From positions 3,329,954 through 3,393,953 of the forward strand of contig OX638350.1 of the NCBI GenBank assembly GCA_951813325.1: 64,000 bases of DNA, given 5' to 3'. Under the pieces are notes generated by a model that was not told the origin of the DNA, did no database searches, and saw only the letters and a list, made by a program, of their open reading frames with translations. Numbering within the stretch: the stretch's first letter is position 1; every line of letters starts with the position of its first letter. Below, in pieces: positions 1-7,340 of the stretch. Made by a program: the position numbers and the translations under genes. This stretch comes from an uncultured Acidimicrobiales bacterium (GTDB lineage: Bacteria; Actinomycetota; Acidimicrobiia; Acidimicrobiales; Bin134).

Positions 1-465
1 CCTGGTGGAAAGATTGGCCAGGTCCGACCCGGCGCCGGGCTCGCTGAACAGCTGGCACCACACCACCTCGCCCCGCAGCATGGGCTTAAGATGGCGGGCC
101 TTCTGCTCGTCGGATCCGAAGTGGCCGATGGCCGGACCGGCCAGGGCGATCCCCGCGGCGAGAAAGCCGCTGGTTACGTCGAAATCGGCAACCTCCTGTT
201 GGAAGATCTGGCGCTGCCACCGCTCACCGCCCCGGCCGCCGTGGTCGGCAGGCCAGTCGATGGCCGCCCACCCGCCGTCGTATAGCTCCTGCTGCCATTC
301 CCGGCACCGATCCATGTGGGCCTTCTCGGCGGCCGCGTCAGGGTGTCTGGTACGAGTCGACCATCCGTCGCCGTCTTCGCGTAGGGGAGCTCTGGCTGCC
401 AGCCAGGCCCGAACCTCCGCTCGGAATGCAACCTTTGCCGGGGTGTCATCTGAGTGCTCAGCCAC
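1..465 (-). CDS. acyl-CoA dehydrogenase, N-terminal part (truncated by window edge)
   Basis: Oxidises an acyl-CoA thioester at the alpha-beta bond with FAD as cofactor. The reverse strand reads 155 codons from a GTG start without a stop and runs off the left edge. Visible family features are the N-terminal helical domain (residues about 10-110), then the segment WCQLFSEPGAGSDLANLSTR, which is the classic acyl-CoA dehydrogenase flavin and substrate loop. The GTG is preferred because a TATCGT -10-like hexamer lies 6 bases upstream and no Shine-Dalgarno is present. It is transcribed away from the methyltransferase gene and fits the catabolic cluster to its right. The substrate cannot be predicted from this fragment. 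Confidence 0.9.
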   Translation of the reverse strand, partial: MAEHSDDTPAKVAFRAEVRAWLAARAPLREDGDGWSTRTRHPDAAAEKAHMDRCREWQQELYDGGWAAIDWPADHGGRGGERWQRQIFQQEVADFDVTSGFLAAGIALAGPAIGHFGSDEQKARHLKPMLRGEVVWCQLFSEPGAGSDLANLSTR

Positions 466-471
466 GAGACG

Positions 472-477
472 ACGATA
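472..477 (-). promoter_or_regulatory. putative -10 box of leaderless acyl-CoA dehydrogenase transcript
   Basis: On the minus strand TATCGT (TANNNT) sits 6 bases before the GTG start with no ribosome binding site. This matches the pattern of other genes in the window. Confidence 0.35.
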
Positions 478-513
478 CGGTATGGCGCGACCGAGTACAG
501 AGGGGAAGTGAAA

Positions 514-1299
514 ATGAGCGACAATCGGTACGGGGTTCACGAGGATGAGGTGGAGATCGAGCGTCGCCGCCTCGGAATGCTGGCCGAAGCCCGCGACCCC
601 CGAACCCGTCGTATCTTGAACAGCACGGGGCTGAGTCCTGGGTGGCGGTGCTGGGAACTGGGCGCTGGTGGTGGCACGGTGTCGGCCTGGCTGGGCCGGA
701 GGGTCGGCCCCGACGGCTCGGTGTGGTCTACCGATGTCGACCTCCAGTTTCACCGCCCGGTATTGCCCAATGTGGCGGTGGAACAGCATGACGTGGCTCG
801 AGACCCCGTACCCGAAGCGGCATTCGACCTCGTTCACGCCCGGGCAGTGCTCCAACATCTGCCGGAGCGAGACCAGGTGATCGAGACGCTGTGGGATGCA
901 CTGGTTCCGGGCGGCTGGCTGGTAGTGGAGGACGGCGCCTTCGCATCCTTTGCCGAGCAGACCCTGCCCGAGCCCTACGCCACCGTCCACCGCTATGTGG
1001 CCTCGGGGGCCATCTCCGAGTGGCGCGACCCCGAATACGGCGTGAAACTGCCCGGGCGATTCCGCGATCTACGGGCAGCCGACATCGAGATCATTGGCGA
1101 CGTGTGGTCGATGCGGCCCGGAGAGCCCGGAGGCGAGTGGTGGTTTCTGGCCTTGGAGCGGGCCATTCCCCGGCTGGTGGAAGCCGGCCTTGTGACTCCC
1201 GAAGACGGCGATGCGGCGTTGGCTCAGCTTCGAGCGCCCAGATTTGTCATGATGAGCACTGTCTCGATAGCCGTGCTCGGCCGAAAGCCCTCAACATAA
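514..1299 (+). CDS. class I SAM-dependent methyltransferase
   Basis: Likely transfers a methyl group from S-adenosylmethionine to an unidentified small molecule. The Rossmann motif I reads ELGAGGGTVSAWLG at about residues 49-62, followed by the acidic strand STDVD and the post-motif stretch FDLVHARAVLQHLPERD, which are typical of methyltransferase family 11/25. The start chosen is the ATG with AGAGGGG about 8 bases upstream, giving 261 residues; a frame-open ATG 60 bases earlier overlaps the divergent dehydrogenase start and has no ribosome binding site. A P450 follows 18 bases downstream on the same strand, so the two are probably co-transcribed. Substrate unknown. Confidence 0.85.
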   Translation: MSDNRYGVHEDEVEIERRRLGMLAEARDPRTRRILNSTGLSPGWRCWELGAGGGTVSAWLGRRVGPDGSVWSTDVDLQFHRPVLPNVAVEQHDVARDPVPEAAFDLVHARAVLQHLPERDQVIETLWDALVPGGWLVVEDGAFASFAEQTLPEPYATVHRYVASGAISEWRDPEYGVKLPGRFRDLRAADIEIIGDVWSMRPGEPGGEWWFLALERAIPRLVEAGLVTPEDGDAALAQLRAPRFVMMSTVSIAVLGRKPST

Positions 1300-1317
1300 G
1301 GATCTCAGGAGGCAGAG

Positions 1318-2538
1318 ATGAAACAGTTGGATCTATGGGACCCCGCCACCTTCCATAGTGGATTTCCCCACGACTATTTCCGCTACATGCGGGAGAACGA
1401 GCCAGTGTTCTGGAATGAGCACCCGGTTTGGGATGGGTACTGGAACGTAACCCGTCACGCCGACGTCTTGCGGGTGTCACGAGATTCGGACTGCTTCAGC
1501 AGCCAGCCCGACCCCTTTTTGGCCGGAGACCGACCGCCGTCGGAAGGAGATGGTTCCAACTCGCACATGCTCATCAGTCTGGATCCACCCGACCACACCA
1601 AGATGCGCAAGCTGGTCAACCGGGGCTTCACGCCTCGCCGGGTGCGCGACCTGGAGGAGAAGATCCAGGCCCAGGTCGACCGGTTGGTGGATCAGGTGTC
1701 AGAAAAGACCAGCTGTGAGATGGTCAGCGAGATCGCGGTGGAGCTGCCCTTGCAGGTGATTGCCGATTTGGTGGGTGTGCCTGAAGAAGACCGCCATCAG
1801 ATTTTTCACTGGACGGAGGTGACCTTCGGCTTCGATGCCGCGTACACCTTGGAGGAGCAGGTCGAGGCCGGAGCGGCAATGTTCGCCTACGCCGACCAGA
1901 TGTGCGAGATCCGCAAAATGGAGCCCCATGACGACCTCATCAGCGTGCTGATGGAAGCCGAGATCGACGGGGAGTCGTTGGATCAGATTCAGATCGACGT
2001 CTTCTTCATGCTCCTCCAGAATGCGGGCTCCGAGACCACCCGCAATCTCATCACCACCGGCACACTGGAGCTGATCCGCCATCCCGACCAGTTGCAGATA
2101 CTCCGGGACGATCCGTCGCTCATCCCCAACGCCATCGAGGAGCTTTTGCGCTTCACCTCTCCGGTGATGCAATTCGTGCGTCGGCCCCGCTACGACACCA
2201 TGGTGGGAGAGCAAGAGATCAAGGCCGGCGAGCCGGTAGTGATTTGGTATCCCTCGGCCAATCGGGACGAGCGAGCCTTCGAGAACCCCGACGCGCTGAA
2301 TGTCACCCGCGACGCCAGCCAGCATTTGGCCTTCGGTGCCGGCGGGCCCCACTTCTGCTTGGGGGCGTCGCTGGCCCGGCTGGAAGCCAAGATGATGTTC
2401 GAGGCCATCGTCGACCGTTTCGAGGATTTGGATTTGGGCGTGGAGGATCCCAGCACCCTGCCCCGCCTTCACTCCAACCTCATCGACGGCTATGTCGAGC
2501 TGCCGTTGCGCTGGAAGTCGATAAAGCCTGCTGCCTGA
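1318..2538 (+). CDS. cytochrome P450
   Basis: Haem-thiolate monooxygenase of the soluble bacterial class, needing ferredoxin and ferredoxin reductase partners that are not seen nearby. The I-helix oxygen-activation motif is NAGSETTRN, and the haem loop is FGAGGPHFCLGASLARLE with Cys347 as the thiolate ligand. The length of 406 residues is normal. The ATG has a strong AGGAGG 5 bases upstream. It lies in a row with the methyltransferase and upstream of a second P450 and a flavin monooxygenase, which suggests a pathway for hydroxylating a hydrophobic, perhaps cyclic, substrate. That substrate assignment is inference. Confidence 0.93.
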   Translation: MKQLDLWDPATFHSGFPHDYFRYMRENEPVFWNEHPVWDGYWNVTRHADVLRVSRDSDCFSSQPDPFLAGDRPPSEGDGSNSHMLISLDPPDHTKMRKLVNRGFTPRRVRDLEEKIQAQVDRLVDQVSEKTSCEMVSEIAVELPLQVIADLVGVPEEDRHQIFHWTEVTFGFDAAYTLEEQVEAGAAMFAYADQMCEIRKMEPHDDLISVLMEAEIDGESLDQIQIDVFFMLLQNAGSETTRNLITTGTLELIRHPDQLQILRDDPSLIPNAIEELLRFTSPVMQFVRRPRYDTMVGEQEIKAGEPVVIWYPSANRDERAFENPDALNVTRDASQHLAFGAGGPHFCLGASLARLEAKMMFEAIVDRFEDLDLGVEDPSTLPRLHSNLIDGYVELPLRWKSIKPAA

Positions 2539-2576
2539 ATCTATTTCGCAGTCTAAACGTTAATTGTTAGGTCAGC

Positions 2577-2605
2577 TTGACAAACCGGAGCATCAACCCT
2601 AGAGT
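2577..2605 (+). promoter_or_regulatory. promoter for the iron-binding lipoprotein gene
   Basis: A perfect TTGACA -35 box is followed after 17 bases by TAGAGT. The -10 box ends 9 bases before the ATG, so the mRNA should be leaderless. Confidence 0.6.
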
Positions 2606-2614
2606 TCCACGCTC

Positions 2615-3703
2615 ATGGCAAAGAAGTCGCGTTTTGGCCTCGCTGGTGTGCTGCTCGCATTGGTTCTGGCCGCCGCCGCATGTGGCGGCAGCGACGGCAC
2701 GAAACTGGACGGCGTCGCCGCCACCATCTACGGCGGTACCTGCGCCGACGGCAACGGCTCGGCGGTCACCGTCTACTCTGGGCGGAGTGAGTATTTGATC
2801 GGACCGGTGCTTGACGCGTTTGAGTGCGAAACTGGTACCTCTGTCAAGACCCGCTGGAACAACTCCACTGATCTGGCTCTACAAATCGACACCGAGGGCG
2901 ATCGCACCGACGCTGACGTGTTCATCTCCCGGTCGCCGGGCCCGGTGGGCTTTCTCGAGTCCAAGGGCCTGCTCACCTCAATGGACTCCAACGTGCTCGG
3001 TTTGGTAGCCGATGAGCATCGAGGGGCCAACGGTACCTGGATCGGATTCTCCGGGCGCAAGCGGGTGCTGGTCCACAATCTCGACAGCGTGCCCCCTTCT
3101 GAGCTGCCCACCTCGGTGTTCGAACTCACCGAGCCGGAGTGGAGGGGCAGAGTAGCCATCCCCGCCACCAATGGCTCGTTCCTCGATTGGTTCACCGTTT
3201 TCCGCGACCAATACGGCGATGATGTGGCCACTCAATGGCTGGACGACATGGTGGACAACGACGCCCGCTACTACCCCAACAACGTCGCCATCGTGGAAGC
3301 GGCCTCCCGCGGCGAGATCGACGTGGGTTTGGTGAACCACTACTACAACTACCGGATGGCGGCTGATGCCGAAGCGTCCGGTTCAGAGCATCGGGCGGCC
3401 AACTACGATCTGTCAGACGAGGACATCGGCTCTCTGCTCATAATCTCCGCCGCCACTATGACCGCCAGTGTGGACGACCGGGAAGCGGCCCAGAGTTTCA
3501 TCGCCTACCTGCTGTCCCCCCCGGTACAGCGCTACTTCACCCGCAACACCTATGAGTACCCCTTGGCCGGCGGCGTGGAGCCCAACCCAGTTTTGCCCCC
3601 CCTGTCTGCCATGTCCATAGGCTCGGTCGACTTCGACGCCTTAGGCGGCGGCTTCGAAGGCTCCGAAGACATCATCCAACGCAGCGGCGTCACCAGCAAC
3701 TGA
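2615..3703 (+). CDS. extracellular solute-binding lipoprotein, ferric-iron (FbpA/FutA/IdiA) type
   Basis: Predicted to bind ferric iron or a related ligand outside the membrane and deliver it to an ABC importer. The N-terminus is a lipoprotein signal ending in AAAAC, with the lipid-carrying Cys near residue 23. The mature part starts with the family's VTVYSGRSEYLIGPVLDAFE, and the C-lobe has VGLVNHYYNY, containing the adjacent tyrosines that bind iron in FbpA-like proteins. Length 362 residues. No permease or ATPase gene adjoins it; the neighbours are two P450 genes, so its transporter must be encoded elsewhere. Iron supply for haem enzymes would be a reasonable but unproven link. Confidence 0.85.
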   Translation: MAKKSRFGLAGVLLALVLAAAACGGSDGTKLDGVAATIYGGTCADGNGSAVTVYSGRSEYLIGPVLDAFECETGTSVKTRWNNSTDLALQIDTEGDRTDADVFISRSPGPVGFLESKGLLTSMDSNVLGLVADEHRGANGTWIGFSGRKRVLVHNLDSVPPSELPTSVFELTEPEWRGRVAIPATNGSFLDWFTVFRDQYGDDVATQWLDDMVDNDARYYPNNVAIVEAASRGEIDVGLVNHYYNYRMAADAEASGSEHRAANYDLSDEDIGSLLIISAATMTASVDDREAAQSFIAYLLSPPVQRYFTRNTYEYPLAGGVEPNPVLPPLSAMSIGSVDFDALGGGFEGSEDIIQRSGVTSN

Positions 3704-3774
3704 CACCCGCCAACCCGCGTGTCTCCCCTTTCGCCCATTTTGGGGCGGCCACACCGGTGGAAAGCTCTGCGCTG

Positions 3775-3803
3775 TGGACCAACCCCCTTCCACGCTCTAA
3801 CGT
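3775..3803 (+). promoter_or_regulatory. putative promoter for second P450
   Basis: TGGACC, 17 bases, then TAACGT, with the -10 box ending 7 bases before the ATG. This again implies a leaderless mRNA. The -35 match is only partial. Confidence 0.4.
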
Positions 3804-3810
3804 TTCAATT

Positions 3811-5064
3811 ATGGACGTAGACCCCCTTGATCTCATTTCACCGAAGCGCTACGGCGCCAACGGCCACCCCCACGAGCGGCTGGCCTGGATGCGACAAAAC
3901 TCCCCTGTCCACTGGTGCGAACCCGAGGGATTCCAGAATTTCTGGGCCGTTACCCGCCATGCCGACATCATCGAAGTCTCCACTCAGCCCGAGCTGTTCA
4001 GCAACGAGGCTGACAGCATCGCAGTGCGCACCGACCAGCAGATAGCCGATTTGGAGGAATACGGGAGCATCATCGGCGACATGCGGACGATTATCAGCAT
4101 GGACCCCCCTGATCATCGGCTCTTCCGCAAGGTGGCCAGCGGTTTTTTCACCCCCCGGGGAATCAGCCAGCTCGACCAGATCGTCCACGACAGCGCCAAG
4201 GCCCTGCTCGACAGCCTGGGCACCGACGGCGAGTGCGATTTTGTGGACATCATCGCCCAGCGGCACCCGTTGCGGGTGCTGGCCACCATTTTGGGCATCG
4301 ACCGAGACGACGAGGAACGCCTGCTGGTGCTGACCCAGCAGCTCCTGTCCGGCGATGACCCCGACTACCGGCGCGAAGCCGACAGCCGCCATGAGGCCAG
4401 CCGAGAAATCGGCATGGAGTTCTACGCCATGTTCGACCGCATCATCAAAGATCGCCGGGCCAATCCCCAACAAGACTTGGCCACCATGCTGGCCCGGGCC
4501 CATCTGCCCAACGGCGAGGCTCTGGGCGAGATCGAGACATTCGGCTACTACTTGATCGTGTTCACCGCCGGGCACGACACCACCCGCAACGCCTTGTCGG
4601 GCGCATTGGAGGCCTTCCTCCAGCATCCCGACCAGCTCCGACGGTTGCGGGAGCACCCCGAATTGGCCAAGGACGCAGTGGAGGAGGTGATCCGCTGGTC
4701 CACCCCGGTCAACTACATGAAGCGCACTGTCATGGCCGACGCCAACGTTGCCGGCCAGCCAGTGAAGGAGGGCGATTTCTTGGTTCTGCTCTACGCCTCG
4801 GGCAACCGGGACGAGACGGTGTTCACCCGACCTCACGACTTTGACATCGGTCGCCATCCCAATCGACATCTGGGGTTCGGCTGGGCCGAGCACTATTGCC
4901 TGGGTGCCCACCTGGCTCGGGCCAGCATCCAGGCCCTGATCACCCAGATGGCCGAGCGGGTGATCGAGATCGAGCCGGCGGGGCCGATGGTTCGCACCGA
5001 ATCCAACCTCATTGTGGGCACGAAAAAGCTGCCGGTTCGCTACAAGCTCCGCCCTGCGGCCTGA
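3811..5064 (+). CDS. cytochrome P450
   Basis: Second haem-thiolate monooxygenase of the cluster, 417 residues. The I-helix motif is FTAGHDTTRN and the haem loop is FGWAEHYCLGAHLAR with Cys363; the loop departs slightly from the consensus FGxGxHxC because Ala-Glu replaces Gly-x. The ATG was chosen because a TAACGT hexamer lies just upstream; an in-frame ATG 54 bases earlier would put the promoter inside the gene. The opening residues (DPLDLISPKRYGANGHP) and the long acidic segment after the substrate-recognition region resemble the CYP family members that act on steroids, terpenes or fatty acids in actinobacteria, but the substrate is not readable from sequence. Confidence 0.92.
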   Translation: MDVDPLDLISPKRYGANGHPHERLAWMRQNSPVHWCEPEGFQNFWAVTRHADIIEVSTQPELFSNEADSIAVRTDQQIADLEEYGSIIGDMRTIISMDPPDHRLFRKVASGFFTPRGISQLDQIVHDSAKALLDSLGTDGECDFVDIIAQRHPLRVLATILGIDRDDEERLLVLTQQLLSGDDPDYRREADSRHEASREIGMEFYAMFDRIIKDRRANPQQDLATMLARAHLPNGEALGEIETFGYYLIVFTAGHDTTRNALSGALEAFLQHPDQLRRLREHPELAKDAVEEVIRWSTPVNYMKRTVMADANVAGQPVKEGDFLVLLYASGNRDETVFTRPHDFDIGRHPNRHLGFGWAEHYCLGAHLARASIQALITQMAERVIEIEPAGPMVRTESNLIVGTKKLPVRYKLRPAA

Positions 5065-5100
5065 GTCCTTTCCCACGTCCCGCCCCTAACTGAAACCGCC

Positions 5101-6762
5101 ATGAGCACCAACGAAAAAGACCCTGCTCGCTACGACGCTGTGGTGATCGGCGCCGGTTTCGCCGGCATGTACATGCTCCACAAGTTGCGCCAGTTGGGCC
5201 TGACCGCCCGGGTGTACGAGCGCGGTGACGGCGTGGGGGGAACCTGGTACTGGAACCGCTATCCCGGCGCCCGCTGCGACGTGGAGAGCCTGGAGTACTG
5301 CTACAGCTTCGACCCCGAGCTGGAGCAGGAATGGGAGTGGACCGAGCGCTACCCGGGCCAGCCGGAGATCCTCCGCTATGCCCAGCACGTGGCCGAGCGG
5401 TACGACCTATACCGGGATATCCAATTCAACACCAAGGTCACCAAGACAGCGTTCGACGACGACACCGGCTACTGGCATGTCAGCAGCGCTCCCGCCGTTG
5501 ATCACCTCGACCACAACCACGCCCCCGACGCCGCCGCCACCGACCACGCCACCGCTCAGTACCTCATCACCGCGGTGGGCTGTCTTTCCTCGTCCAACGT
5601 CCCTGAGATCGATGGCATCGATTCATTCGAGGGCGAGGTGTGCCATACAGGCCGCTACCCCAAAGAGGGCATCGACTTCGCCGGCAAGCGGGTCGGCGTG
5701 ATCGGCACCGGCTCCTCTGGCATTCAGGCCATCCCGGTCATCGCCGCGGCCGCCGACCACCTCACCGTGTTCCAGCGCACGCCGCAGTACGCCATCCCGG
5801 CCCGCAACCATCCCCTCGACCCGGCGGAGCAGGCCGAGGTAAAGGCCGACTATCACCGGCTCCGGGAGCAGAACAAGACCCAGCACGGAGCGCTTGGCGC
5901 CCGGTTCGACTGGAATGAGGGCTCGGTGCTCGACGTCGAGGCCGATGAGGCGTTCAAGGAGTTCGAATCCCGCTGGGAGACAGGCGGTTTTGCGTTCCTC
6001 GGCGCTTACAGCGATCTCGTCCGCACGCCCGAGGCCAACCATGTCGCCGCCGACTTCGTCAAACAGAAGATCCGCGAGGTGGTCGAAGACCCCGAGGTGG
6101 CCGAGCGGCTCATTCCCACTACCTATATCGGCTGCAAGCGCCTGGTGCTCGACACCGACTACTTCACCACCTTCAACCGCGACAACGTCACCCTAGTGGA
6201 CATCAGCGAGAACGTGGTCGCCGAGATCACCGCCGACGGTCTGCGGACCGCCGACGGCACGCACTACGACCTCGATGTGATCATCTTCGCCACCGGCTAC
6301 GACGCCATGACCGGCTCGCTGCTCCGCATCGACATCCAGGGAAGAGGCGGTCTTCTCCTCTCCGAGCAGTGGTACGCCGGACCCCGCGCCTATCTGGGCT
6401 TGGGGGTGCCCGGCTTCCCCAACATGTTCACCATCACCGGCCCGGGCAGTCCCTCGGTGTTGGCCAACATGATCGTGTGCATCGAGCAGCACGTGGACTG
6501 GATCGGAGACTGCATCGACTACCTGCGGACCAACGGCCACCGCCACATCGAGGCCACCGAGAAGGCCACCGAGGCCTGGGTGGACCATGTGAACCTGGTG
6601 GCCAGCTACACGCTCTACCCCACCTGCAACTCCTGGTATCTGGGAGCCAACATCCCCGGCAAGACCCGTGTCTTCATGCCCCTTCCCGGCTTTCCCCCCT
6701 ATGCCGAGAAGTGCGAGCAGGTGGCCGCCGACGGCTATGAGGGGTTCGCCCTCACCCGCTAG
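5101..6762 (+). CDS. flavin-containing monooxygenase, Baeyer-Villiger (cyclohexanone monooxygenase) type
   Basis: Predicted to insert oxygen next to a ketone using FAD, NADPH and O2, giving an ester or lactone. The first Rossmann motif is GAGFAGMYML near residue 16, followed by GGTWYWNRYPGARCD typical of this class. The Baeyer-Villiger fingerprint appears as FEGEVCHTGRYP, and the NADPH Rossmann motif as VIGTGSSGIQAIP. Length 553 residues is usual. It follows the second P450 by 36 bases on the same strand, so hydroxylation, oxidation to ketone and ring or chain cleavage could run in sequence. The exact substrate is unknown. Confidence 0.92.
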   Translation: MSTNEKDPARYDAVVIGAGFAGMYMLHKLRQLGLTARVYERGDGVGGTWYWNRYPGARCDVESLEYCYSFDPELEQEWEWTERYPGQPEILRYAQHVAERYDLYRDIQFNTKVTKTAFDDDTGYWHVSSAPAVDHLDHNHAPDAAATDHATAQYLITAVGCLSSSNVPEIDGIDSFEGEVCHTGRYPKEGIDFAGKRVGVIGTGSSGIQAIPVIAAAADHLTVFQRTPQYAIPARNHPLDPAEQAEVKADYHRLREQNKTQHGALGARFDWNEGSVLDVEADEAFKEFESRWETGGFAFLGAYSDLVRTPEANHVAADFVKQKIREVVEDPEVAERLIPTTYIGCKRLVLDTDYFTTFNRDNVTLVDISENVVAEITADGLRTADGTHYDLDVIIFATGYDAMTGSLLRIDIQGRGGLLLSEQWYAGPRAYLGLGVPGFPNMFTITGPGSPSVLANMIVCIEQHVDWIGDCIDYLRTNGHRHIEATEKATEAWVDHVNLVASYTLYPTCNSWYLGANIPGKTRVFMPLPGFPPYAEKCEQVAADGYEGFALTR

Positions 6763-6772
6763 CGGCGCGCGC

Positions 6773-7036
6773 TTATCGGTATACCTTGTCTCGCTTTCCG
6801 AGCCTTACGACGAGCACCCGCACCGCTTCGTCTTGGATGTCGCAGACTATGCGGTAGTCCCCCACTCGGTAGCGCCACAGACTCCCCAGCGGCCCAGTCA
6901 GAGCCTGACCGACCCGGCGGCGGTCGGGTGCTGCGACACGCCCGTCCATGTAGTCCATGATGCGGCGGGCCGTGTTCTTGTCGAGCTTCCGAAGCTGGTT
7001 CTTGGCTGTGGTGGTGTAGTCAATCGTCCAAGCCAA
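6773..7036 (-). CDS. RelE/ParE-family toxin of a type II toxin-antitoxin pair
   Basis: Small basic protein of 87 residues. The family features are AWTIDYTTTAKNQLRKLDK at the start, then PLGSLWRYRVGDYRIVCDI and the closing VRLGKRDKVYR, all typical of the RelE RNase fold that cuts ribosome-bound mRNA. The start is TTG: it lies 6 bases after GAGGAAAG and an in-frame stop lies just upstream. The first 17 bases overlap the 3' end of the antitoxin gene, so translation is coupled. The pair is transcribed against the flanking monooxygenase and sulfatase genes, as a self-contained cassette. Confidence 0.88.
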   Translation of the reverse strand: MAWTIDYTTTAKNQLRKLDKNTARRIMDYMDGRVAAPDRRRVGQALTGPLGSLWRYRVGDYRIVCDIQDEAVRVLVVRLGKRDKVYR

Positions 7037-7247
7037 GCTCTTTCCTCACGTCAGCTGAAGCATGAACTTGCTCTTGTCCCTTGCGGAGGCGTTCGACGAC
7101 ATCGGCGGCTAGGTAGTAGTCCTCAATGTCCTCGAGCCCGCGTTCGATGATCTCACGCAAGTAAAAGGACTTCGTCCGCCCGGTTAGCGAAGCGAGCAGG
7201 CTGAGCCGTTCCTCGATCTCGGGCTCTAGTCGGATCGACGTTGGCAT
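7020..7247 (-). CDS. RelB/ribbon-helix-helix antitoxin
   Basis: A 75-residue protein that should bind the adjacent RelE-type toxin and repress the shared promoter. The N-terminus TSIRLEPEIEERLSLLASLT is the beta-strand and first helix of a ribbon-helix-helix DNA-binding domain; the following FYLREIIERGLEDIEDYYLA is usual in RelB-family antitoxins. The C-terminal half is charged and probably wraps the toxin. The ATG chosen begins the conserved segment; a longer frame upstream is only the antisense of the sulfatase gene. It precedes and overlaps the toxin gene, the usual order. Confidence 0.88.
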   Translation of the reverse strand: MPTSIRLEPEIEERLSLLASLTGRTKSFYLREIIERGLEDIEDYYLAADVVERLRKGQEQVHASADVRKELGLDD

Positions 7248-7284
7248 GTGCGTGACTCTCTCCATCTCAGTAACATGTGTATTC

Positions 7285-7312
7285 ACTGTATCGCGCCTTG
7301 TTGCGGAATCAA
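7285..7312 (-). promoter_or_regulatory. promoter of the toxin-antitoxin operon
   Basis: On the minus strand TTGATT, 16 bases, then TACAGT. The -10 box lies 37 bases before the antitoxin ATG. A GTG-N4-CAC inverted repeat lies a few bases downstream of the -10 box and could be an operator for the antitoxin. Confidence 0.45.
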
Positions 7313-7325
7313 GGGGTGTACTGGC

Positions 7326-7331
7326 TATTCT
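7326..7331 (+). promoter_or_regulatory. putative -10 box for sulfatase gene
   Basis: TATTCT ends 9 bases before the sulfatase ATG and no ribosome binding site is present, consistent with a leaderless start. The promoter abuts that of the divergent toxin-antitoxin operon. Confidence 0.4.
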
Positions 7332-7340
7332 CATCGTCGT

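Noticed and set aside
3838-5076. 412-codon frame antisense to the second P450
   Set aside because: No family signature; explained by codon bias of the P450 gene.
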